NCBI GenBank assembly: GCA_900548285.1
Contig: URKE01000046.1
Span: 1-16,288 of the forward strand
DNA: 16,288 nucleotides
Direction of reading: 5' to 3'
Source: an uncultured Eubacteriales bacterium
GTDB lineage: Bacteria > Bacillota > Clostridia > Christensenellales > Borkfalkiaceae
Below, piece by piece: positions 7,323 to 13,188 of this stretch. The number at the start of each line of letters is the position of its first letter. The stretch's first letter is position 1. The notes under the pieces are model-generated. The model saw nothing but the letters and a program-made list of their open reading frames with translations, was not told the DNA's origin and did no database searches. A program made the position numbers and the translations under genes.

Positions 7323-9143
7323 TTACTTGTTATCGCTGCTGTCTATCTTCAAAATTGACATAAACGCCTCGCTCGGAACTTCAACCGAGCCGAGTTGGCG
7401 CATCTTCTTTTTTCCTTCTTTCTGCTTTTCGAGAAGTTTCTTCTTTCTCGTTATATCGCCGCCGTAGCATTTGGCGAGAACGTCCTTGCGGAGAGCCTTG
7501 ACCGTTTCTCTCGCGATTACCTTTCCGCCGATAGCCGCCTGAATGGGTATTTCGAAGAGTTGGCGGGGAATAACGTCTTTAAGCCTTTCGGCGAGCGCGC
7601 GGCCGCGGGCGTACGCTTTGTCCTTATGCACGATTATGGAGAGCGCGTCGCAGATTTCGCCGTTTAAGAGCATGTCGAGTTTCACGAGGTCGCTTTTGCG
7701 GTAACCCGAAAGTTCGTAGTCGAAAGACGCGTAACCTCTCGTGCGGCTTTTCAGCCCGTCGAAAAAGTCGAAGATTATTTCGTTGAGCGGAAGAGTGTAG
7801 TTAAGGCGAACTCTTTTCGCGTCGAGATAAGTCATGTCCGTAAAAATTCCGCGCTTGTCCTGGCAAAGGTCCATTATCGCGCCGACGTAATCGGGCGGAG
7901 TGAAGATGTTTGCCGTTATCATAGGTTCTTCGGCGTAATCGATATAGGAAACGTCGGGAAATTTGCTGGGGTTATCCACCACGAGCATTTCGCCGTCCGT
8001 TTTGTAAATATGGTAGGAAACGGACGGAGCGGTCGTGATTATGTCTATGTCGAATTCCCTTTCGATTCTTTCCTGAATTATTTCCATATGCAGAAGTCCT
8101 AAAAATCCGCAACGGAAACCGAAACCGAGCGCGTCGGAATTATCCGGCTCGAAAGTAAGCGCGGCGTCGTTGAGTTTAAGTTTTAAAAGGGCTTCTTTAA
8201 GGTCGTTGAATTTCGAGCCGTCGAGCGGGTAAATACCCGAGAACACGACCGGCTGAACTTTTTTGTAACCGTGAAGCGGGGCGGGAGCGGGGTTGTTCGC
8301 GTCCGTTATGGTGTCGCCCACGGCGATGTCCTCGATGCTTTTGATGCTCGCCGCGATGTAACCTACTTCGCCCGCAGAGAGCGATTTTTTCGGCTTTAAT
8401 TGCGGATTGAACGTTCCCACTTCGGTAACGTCGAACTGTTTCGTGCCGGCGAAAGTTTTTATCCTCGTCCCCGCGGAAACTGTTCCGTCCATAATTCTCA
8501 CGAAGCAGATAACGCCCTTGAAGTTATCGTAATAACTGTCGAAGATAAGCGCTTTGAGCGGCGCGTCGTCGTCGCCCTTCGGCGGCGGAATGAGTTCCAC
8601 TATCTGTTCGAGAACCTGATCGATGTTGATTCCGTTTTTTGCGGAAATTCTCGGGGCGTTCGCGCCGTCGAGTCCGATAACGTCCTCGATTTCCTTAGCC
8701 GTTCCGTCGGGGTCGGCGGAGGCGAGGTCGATTTTGTTGATTACGGGTACTATTTCCAGATTGTTGTCGAGAGCGAGATAGCAGTTCGCGAGCGTCTGCG
8801 CTTCGATGCCCTGCGTTGCGTCTACGATGAGAATAGCCCCTTCGCACGCGGCGAGCGAACGCGAAACTTCGTAAGTGAAGTCCACGTGTCCCGGGGTATC
8901 GATAAGGTTGAAGATATATTCCTTTCCGTTTTTCGCCTTGTAAGCCATTCTCACGGGCGTGAGTTTTATGGTGATTCCGCGTTCTCTTTCCAGGTCCATA
9001 GAGTCGAGGAGTTGGTTTTCCATATCTCTTTCGGCAACCTGACCGGTTAATTCCATAATTCTGTCCGCCAAAGTGGATTTTCCGTGATCGATATGCGCTA
9101 CTATGCAAAAGTTCCGTATGTTGTCCTTGGTCGTTATCGCCAT
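7323..9143 (-). CDS. lepA: Elongation factor 4 (LepA), translational GTPase
   Basis: 606 aa from the chosen start, matching the 600-612 aa usual for LepA/EF4, a ribosome-bound GTPase resembling EF-G that acts in ribosome assembly or back-translocation under stress. G motifs are AHIDHGKST (G1), DTPGHVDF (G3, with the catalytic His) and NKIDLASADP (G4). The LepA-specific C-terminal domain ends in the conserved run GGDITRKKKLLEKQKEGKK. I chose ATG at 9143 because GAGGG (9149-9153) lies 5 nt upstream and the protein then begins close to the family N-terminus. A GTG at 9164 in the same frame would add seven residues but has no visible ribosome binding site. The gene leads the leftward operon, behind a sigma-A promoter. 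Confidence 0.96.
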   Translation of the reverse strand: MAITTKDNIRNFCIVAHIDHGKSTLADRIMELTGQVAERDMENQLLDSMDLERERGITIKLTPVRMAYKAKNGKEYIFNLIDTPGHVDFTYEVSRSLAACEGAILIVDATQGIEAQTLANCYLALDNNLEIVPVINKIDLASADPDGTAKEIEDVIGLDGANAPRISAKNGINIDQVLEQIVELIPPPKGDDDAPLKALIFDSYYDNFKGVICFVRIMDGTVSAGTRIKTFAGTKQFDVTEVGTFNPQLKPKKSLSAGEVGYIAASIKSIEDIAVGDTITDANNPAPAPLHGYKKVQPVVFSGIYPLDGSKFNDLKEALLKLKLNDAALTFEPDNSDALGFGFRCGFLGLLHMEIIQERIEREFDIDIITTAPSVSYHIYKTDGEMLVVDNPSKFPDVSYIDYAEEPMITANIFTPPDYVGAIMDLCQDKRGIFTDMTYLDAKRVRLNYTLPLNEIIFDFFDGLKSRTRGYASFDYELSGYRKSDLVKLDMLLNGEICDALSIIVHKDKAYARGRALAERLKDVIPRQLFEIPIQAAIGGKVIARETVKALRKDVLAKCYGGDITRKKKLLEKQKEGKKKMRQLGSVEVPSEAFMSILKIDSSDNK

Positions 9144-9195
9144 TATATCCCTCAAACGTATCACGCGCGCAATACGCTATAATTAATCAAGTTAT

Positions 9196-9224
9196 ATTAT
9201 ATATACAAACGAAAAAAAAATCAA
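9196..9224 (-). promoter_or_regulatory. Sigma-A promoter for the lepA operon
   Basis: On the minus strand, -35 TTGATT (9219-9224) and a perfect -10 TATAAT (9196-9201) are separated by exactly 17 nt, with a T-rich spacer. The expected start near 9189 gives a leader of about 45 nt before the lepA ATG at 9143. Confidence 0.8.
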
Positions 9225-9286
9225 GTTTTTAATATCCGATTTTGTGTGAATAATACGGGCGTAAAAAAATCGTTGTCCCCAAATAA

Positions 9287-9316
9287 TTGACAAAACGCCG
9301 CGCTCGGGTTTATAAT
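9287..9316 (+). promoter_or_regulatory. Near-consensus sigma-A promoter for the phosphodiesterase gene
   Basis: A perfect -35 TTGACA (9287-9292) and a perfect -10 TATAAT (9311-9316) stand 18 nt apart, a potentially very strong promoter. Transcription should begin near 9323, leaving roughly 89 nt of untranslated leader. It is divergent from the lepA promoter about 90 bp away. Confidence 0.85.
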
Positions 9317-9345
9317 TTCGGCGGAAAAAGCATAATAACGACCTG

Positions 9346-9399
9346 AAAGCGGGCGAGTAGTTCGCTTTTAAGCCCGAAAACGTTCGCCTGTGGCCGAAC
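9346..9399 (+). promoter_or_regulatory. Structured 5' leader with possible pseudoknot
   Basis: Within the leader, AAAGCG (9346-9351) can pair with CGCTTT (9363-9368), while GGGC (9351-9354) can pair with GCCC (9372-9375). If the shared base at 9351 goes to one stem only, this is an H-type pseudoknot; otherwise the stems are alternatives. A second hairpin, GTTCG/CGAAC (9382-9386 with 9395-9399), ends 1 nt before the Shine-Dalgarno AGAGGA (9401-9406). It matches no riboswitch class I recognise. Confidence 0.35.
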
Positions 9400-9411
9400 A
9401 AGAGGATATTT

Positions 9412-10146
9412 ATGGGAAAATGCAGAATAGAAAAGGATCACTGGCTTCTGAAAACGCCGGTCGCGCACAGGGGATTACATTCTCCCGAGAGCGGCGTCCC
9501 CGAAAACAGTATGAAGGCTTACGCCGCCGCGATAGAAAACGGGTATCCCATCGAGATGGATATTCAACTCACCAAGGACAACGTTCTCGTGTGTTTTCAC
9601 GACGACGACCTTAAACGCATGACGGGCGTCGACGCTTTCGTCCGCGATAAAACTTTTGAAGAAGTCCGCGCGATGCGCCTTGCCGGCACTGACGAGATAA
9701 TTCCCACGTTCGACGAGTTTCTCGCCTTCGTGGGCGGCAGAACGCCGATCGTCATTGAATTAAAATCTCAAAAGAACAGAGGTATAATCGCCGACGAAAC
9801 GATAAAAAGGCTCGATAATTACAAGGGCGATTTCGTCGTGCAGTCGTTTGATCCGTTCATAGTCCGCGAGTTCAGAAAAAAACGCCCGCAATTCATTCGC
9901 GGTCAACTCGTCGATAAGGACAGGCATGAAGGACTTTCGTGGATTACGGATAAACTTCTCGGCATGGCTTTTTTCAATTTCACCGTCAAGCCGGACTTTA
10001 TAAATATGAACGTGAAATATCTGCCGGTGAAAGGGAAAATGATAAAAAACAGACGGCTTATCTGCTGGACGGCGCGTTCCGAAGATGATAGAAAAAAGGC
10101 GGAAAAATACGCCGACAATTATATTTTCGAGGGGATAAGACCGTAA
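9412..10146 (+). CDS. Glycerophosphodiester phosphodiesterase (GDPD family)
   Basis: 244 aa, the length of the small cytoplasmic UgpQ-like enzymes that hydrolyse glycerophosphodiesters to sn-glycerol 3-phosphate and an alcohol. The TIM-barrel signature is complete: HRG (H19, R20), PEN (30-32), E48-x-D50 in PIEMDIQLT, FHDDDLKRMTG (catalytic H63) and E116-x-K118 in VIELKSQ. There is no signal peptide or membrane segment, so it should act inside the cell on phospholipid head-group products. AGAGGA lies 5 nt before the ATG. A near-consensus promoter and a structured leader precede it. No terminator separates it from copA 135 nt downstream, so read-through is possible, although the two have no obvious functional link. 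The exact substrate is unknown. Confidence 0.92.
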   Translation: MGKCRIEKDHWLLKTPVAHRGLHSPESGVPENSMKAYAAAIENGYPIEMDIQLTKDNVLVCFHDDDLKRMTGVDAFVRDKTFEEVRAMRLAGTDEIIPTFDEFLAFVGGRTPIVIELKSQKNRGIIADETIKRLDNYKGDFVVQSFDPFIVREFRKKRPQFIRGQLVDKDRHEGLSWITDKLLGMAFFNFTVKPDFINMNVKYLPVKGKMIKNRRLICWTARSEDDRKKAEKYADNYIFEGIRP

Positions 10147-10212
10147 CAGCGAAGTTTCGCAAAGCGGTTTCAAACAGAATCCAAGCGGTTTAAAATAAAA
10201 CAAAAACACGCC

Positions 10213-10248
10213 GATAATCGACTTATAGGCTCGCTTTTGCGGGTTGAT
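10213..10248 (+). repeat. Intergenic 36-nt repeat, copy 2 (copA leader)
   Basis: The first 18 nt equal 78-95 exactly, and the remainder shares TTTTG, GG and TGAT in register. It ends 33 nt before the copA start codon, ahead of the Shine-Dalgarno. ATAA and TTAT within its core form a short dyad around TCGAC. Upstream in the same gap are two AAGCGGTTT direct repeats and a weak TAAAAT (10191-10196), with no good -35. Confidence 0.6.
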
Positions 10249-10281
10249 GTCGTATTTTCGGGGCTGAAAAGGAGTTTAAGG

Positions 10282-12849
10282 ATGAAAAAACAGTTTTCCG
10301 TGAGCGGAATGACTTGTTCCGCCTGTTCGGCAAGAGTTGAAAGGTGCGTCAGGGCTGTGGACGGGGTTACCGATTGTACGGTAAACCTTATCACGGGCGC
10401 GCTTTCGGTTGAAATGAGCGGGGACGTTTCCGCTCAAATTATGTCCGCCGTCGTAAACGAGGGTTACAAGATCAAAGAGGGCGTTTCGCTCAGACGCGGC
10501 AGAGAAAGAGAGCAGGCTTTGAAAAAGAGGCTTATCATTTCGGTGCCGCTGATGGTCGTGCTTATGTATATTTCGATGGGACCGATGATAGGGATTCCCG
10601 TTCCGCCGTTTCTCAACGCGATGGAAATGAAATATCAGTTGTACGCTTCTCTGGCGCAGGCGGTATTGACGCTCGCGGTCATAATAGTGAATTTCGATTA
10701 TTTCAAAGTCGGTTTCAAAAAACTTTTCGGTTTGCATCCCAATATGGATTCGCTTGTGGCGTTAGGGGCGACCGCTTCGTTTTTATACGGAATTTATACT
10801 ATCGTCATGATAGCGATCGGGCATTTCACCGAAAATCACGAACTTATGATGAAGTTTATGGATAACCTGTATTTTGAAGGCGCGGCTACCATTTTAACGC
10901 TTATAACGGTAGGTAAATACCTCGAAGAGAAGTCCAAAAACAAAACTATGGGTTCGGTTGAAAAACTCCTCGGGCTTGCGCCGGACACGGCGGTTGTGCT
11001 TGTCGGCGGCGAGGAAAAAGAAATCAAAATCGCCGAACTCAAAAAGGGTGATGTCGTCGTTTTAAAAGACGGTTCGCATATCCCTTGCGACTGCGTTATC
11101 ATAAGCGGCGGCGGCTGGGCGGATCAGTCCGCGATAACGGGCGAAAGCGTTCCCGTTTATAAAGACGTTGGCGAAAAACTCGTCGCCGGCACGGTTTTTT
11201 CGGGCGGTTACGCTGCAGCCGAGGCCGTTTCCGTCGGCGAAGATAGCACGTTATATAAGATAGTAAAACTCGTCGAGGACGCAAACTCCACAAAAGTGCC
11301 TATCGCGAAACTTGCCGATAAGGTTGCGGGGATATTCGTTCCGTCGGTAATCGGCATCGCCGTCGTAACCTTTATCGTGTGGATTATTCTCGGCGCGGGC
11401 GCGGATAAGGCTCTGAACAACGCCGTCAGCGTGCTTGTCGTTTCCTGTCCGTGCGCGCTCGGCTTGGCAACTCCCGCCGCGCTTATGGCGGGAACGGGCA
11501 AAGCCGCGGAGTACGGCATACTGATAAAGAGCGGCGAGGCTTTGCAGAAAACCGAATCGATCAACGCCGTCGTTCTGGATAAAACCGGCACGATAACTTA
11601 CGGAAAACCCGAAATAAGCGGCGTCGGAACGGCAGAAGGCGCAGACGTAAATTATTTCCTTTCTATGTGCGCTTCGCTCGAAAAAATGAGTTCTCACGTT
11701 CTCGGCAAACCCGTTATCGAACTTGCCGAAAAGAAAGGGGTTGAGTTTAAACCCGTGGAGAACTTCGAGGCGGTTAAAGGGCTCGGTATAAAAGGTGAAA
11801 TCGACGGCAAAAAACTACTTCTCGGAAACCTGCGTTTTGTGAGCGAAGGAGCTCCCGGAAGCGAAGAAAGCGAAATCGTCAAACGCTCTCAAAAAGAAGA
11901 CGGAGCGACGGTTTTATATCTTTCGATCAACTCACAAATCGCGGGCTATATGTCGATTAAAGACGGAATTAAGCCTTCGAGCAGAGAGGCGGTCGGCGAA
12001 CTTAAAGCCATGGGCAAACAGGTGGTTATGCTCACGGGCGATAACGAATCCGCGGCAAAATCGGTTGCGGACGAACTCGGAATAGAGTATAAAGCCGAGG
12101 TTTTGCCGAATACTAAATACGAAGTCGTTTCCGAACTTCAGAGCAGGGGTAAAAAGGTTATGATGGTCGGCGACGGCGTGAACGACGCTCCCGCGCTCAC
12201 CAAGGCGGACGTCGGGGCGGCGATAGGCGCGGGAACGGATATCGCCATCGACAGCGCGGACGTGGTGCTTATCAAAAACGACCTCACGGACGTCGTGAAA
12301 TGTCTGAAACTCGGCTCGAAAGTAATGCTTAACATAAAGGAAAACCTCTTCTGGGCGTTCTTCTATAACGCAGTGCTTATCCCGATCGCGTGCGGCGTGT
12401 TTTCTTTCGCGGGCGTGAATCTCAATCCGATGTACGCTTCGCTTGCGATGAGTCTTTCGAGCGTGTGCGTGGTCGGCAACGCTTTGAGATTACGCCTTGT
12501 CAGGTTTAACAAAACGACGGCGGACGAGAAGAATTATCCCGAAAAAATGCCGGACGTCCGTCCCGAAAACGAAATAAAAGCGGAAGCGATCGGAACGACT
12601 GCCGAAACCGTAAAAAAAGAAGGAGAAAAAGAAATGAAAGAAGTCAAAGCGACGATTTACGTAAACGGAATGATGTGCGAACACTGCAAAAAACGCGTGG
12701 AAACCACGCTTAAAAATCTCGGTCTTACCGCGGAAGTCGATCTTTCCGGCAAGCGGGCAATCGTTTATGACGGAAACGTAGACGAAAGCGCGATAAAAGC
12801 GGCGATAGAGGACGCGGGTTACGAGTTTGTGTCCGTAGAAAAGAACTGA
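10282..12849 (+). CDS. copA: Cu(I)-exporting P1B-type ATPase CopA with C-terminal CopZ-like domain
   Basis: 855 aa, a membrane pump that exports Cu(I) using ATP. An N-terminal metal-binding domain carries GMTCSAC (C12, C15). The actuator TGES is at 286-289, the transmembrane metal site CPC at 389-391, the phosphorylation motif DKTGT at 433-437 (D433) and GDGVNDAP at 630-637. The YN in FFYNAVLIP and the MSLSS motif of the last two helices mark the Cu(I) class. After the last helix (about 740) a charged linker leads to a second HMA domain, NGMMCEHC (C799, C802), where most bacterial pumps end and CopZ is a separate gene. The nucleotide-domain HP dipeptide reads HV (472-473). The start is ATG at 10282 with AAGGAG 7 nt upstream; a longer reading from 10237 lacks support. 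No CsoR or CopY gene is adjacent. A strong terminator follows. Confidence 0.95.
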   Translation: MKKQFSVSGMTCSACSARVERCVRAVDGVTDCTVNLITGALSVEMSGDVSAQIMSAVVNEGYKIKEGVSLRRGREREQALKKRLIISVPLMVVLMYISMGPMIGIPVPPFLNAMEMKYQLYASLAQAVLTLAVIIVNFDYFKVGFKKLFGLHPNMDSLVALGATASFLYGIYTIVMIAIGHFTENHELMMKFMDNLYFEGAATILTLITVGKYLEEKSKNKTMGSVEKLLGLAPDTAVVLVGGEEKEIKIAELKKGDVVVLKDGSHIPCDCVIISGGGWADQSAITGESVPVYKDVGEKLVAGTVFSGGYAAAEAVSVGEDSTLYKIVKLVEDANSTKVPIAKLADKVAGIFVPSVIGIAVVTFIVWIILGAGADKALNNAVSVLVVSCPCALGLATPAALMAGTGKAAEYGILIKSGEALQKTESINAVVLDKTGTITYGKPEISGVGTAEGADVNYFLSMCASLEKMSSHVLGKPVIELAEKKGVEFKPVENFEAVKGLGIKGEIDGKKLLLGNLRFVSEGAPGSEESEIVKRSQKEDGATVLYLSINSQIAGYMSIKDGIKPSSREAVGELKAMGKQVVMLTGDNESAAKSVADELGIEYKAEVLPNTKYEVVSELQSRGKKVMMVGDGVNDAPALTKADVGAAIGAGTDIAIDSADVVLIKNDLTDVVKCLKLGSKVMLNIKENLFWAFFYNAVLIPIACGVFSFAGVNLNPMYASLAMSLSSVCVVGNALRLRLVRFNKTTADEKNYPEKMPDVRPENEIKAEAIGTTAETVKKEGEKEMKEVKATIYVNGMMCEHCKKRVETTLKNLGLTAEVDLSGKRAIVYDGNVDESAIKAAIEDAGYEFVSVEKN
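12634..12849 (+). CDS. copZ: Possible separately translated CopZ-like copper chaperone nested in copA
   Basis: This lies in the same frame as the 3' end of copA. Starting at the internal ATG (CopA Met785) it gives 71 aa, almost exactly the size of a free CopZ. It begins MKEVKATIYV and carries the Cu(I)-binding MMCEHC motif plus an HMA-type beta-alpha pattern. A good Shine-Dalgarno, AAGGAG (12620-12625), lies 8 nt before the ATG. CopZ carries Cu(I) to CopA in the cytoplasm. I infer that ribosomes may start here and make a free chaperone in addition to the fused domain. The SD could instead be a chance product of the Lys/Glu-rich linker codons. Confidence 0.45.
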   Translation: MKEVKATIYVNGMMCEHCKKRVETTLKNLGLTAEVDLSGKRAIVYDGNVDESAIKAAIEDAGYEFVSVEKN

Positions 12850-12902
12850 CGAAACCGCAAAAACAATTGCGGAAATAACTACGCAATCAACAACGAAAGC
12901 AT

Positions 12903-12929
12903 AAAAGACGGCGGAAAGCCGTCTTTTTT
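12903..12929 (+). terminator. Intrinsic terminator after copA
   Basis: A 10-bp perfect stem, AAAAGACGGC/GCCGTCTTTT, with a GGAAA loop is followed by a run of six T (12924-12929). It stands 53 nt after the copA stop. A smaller hairpin CCGCAA/TTGCGG (12855-12860 with 12867-12872) lies between. The A-run on the other arm could let it work in both directions. Confidence 0.9.
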
Positions 12930-12962
12930 CGTGGTTGAAATTTGCTGTACCGGGCAAGGTTT

Positions 12963-12999
12963 GTTTTAATCTTTCCGGCATGCAAGACAAGATTAAAAC
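12963..12999. repeat. 11-bp perfect inverted repeat
   Basis: GTTTTAATCTT (12963-12973) and AAGATTAAAAC (12989-12999) are perfect complements separated by 15 nt that include GCATGC. No T-run follows on either strand, so it is not a standard terminator. It lies between the copA terminator and the promoter at 13040. It could be an operator, an mRNA-independent DNA structure or a mobile-element relic. The 339-nt gap between the two genes contains no credible coding sequence. Confidence 0.5.
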
Positions 13000-13039
13000 G
13001 GGCGTTTGTAAAAAAACGGTAAAAATTTTCGATTTGCTG

Positions 13040-13068
13040 TTGAAATCGTCGGAAAAGTATTGTATAAT
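13040..13068 (+). promoter_or_regulatory. Sigma-A promoter for the EF-G-like gene
   Basis: TTGAAA (13040-13045) and a perfect TATAAT (13063-13068) stand 17 nt apart. The start is expected near 13075, giving a leader of about 114 nt before the ATG at 13189. Confidence 0.85.
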
Positions 13069-13072
13069 ATAC

Positions 13073-13144
13073 GGGAGTTCGGAGAGAATCCCCCGGAATA
13101 TAAAAATCGTTTTTCGGTTTTTAGGTTAAAACCGACGGGGAATT
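13073..13144 (+). promoter_or_regulatory. Structured 5' leader of the EF-G-like gene
   Basis: An outer helix pairs AATCCCCCG (13087-13095) with CGGGGAATT (13136-13144), nine positions with one C-A mismatch. It encloses a perfect 7-bp hairpin CGGTTTT/AAAACCG (13115-13121 with 13128-13134) and a 19-nt unpaired strand. The 5' arm can instead pair with the very start of the transcript (GGGA 13073-13076 with TCCC 13089-13092), which would exclude the outer helix. This resembles a switchable leader, but I recognise no known class. The Shine-Dalgarno AGGA (13178-13181) lies further downstream. Confidence 0.4.
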
Positions 13145-13188
13145 CGCTCGCCGAAGCGCATTATTATATGATAAGGTAGGAAAAATTT

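Noticed and set aside
9144..9164. Upstream GTG start for LepA
   Set aside because: No ribosome binding site. The ATG at 9143 has GAGGG at 5 nt and gives the family-like N-terminus.
9390..9614. 74-codon frame overlapping the phosphodiesterase start
   Set aside because: It is in a different frame from the clear GDPD protein, Arg-rich, and has no motif.
10161..10196. Two AAGCGGTTT direct repeats and a TAAAAT box upstream of copA
   Set aside because: The repeats are too short to be significant and the matching -35 (TTTCAA) is poor, so I do not call a copA promoter.
12935..13129. 64-codon frame between copA and the EF-G-like gene
   Set aside because: TTG start without a ribosome binding site. 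It runs through the inverted repeat and the sigma-A promoter and has no recognisable domain.
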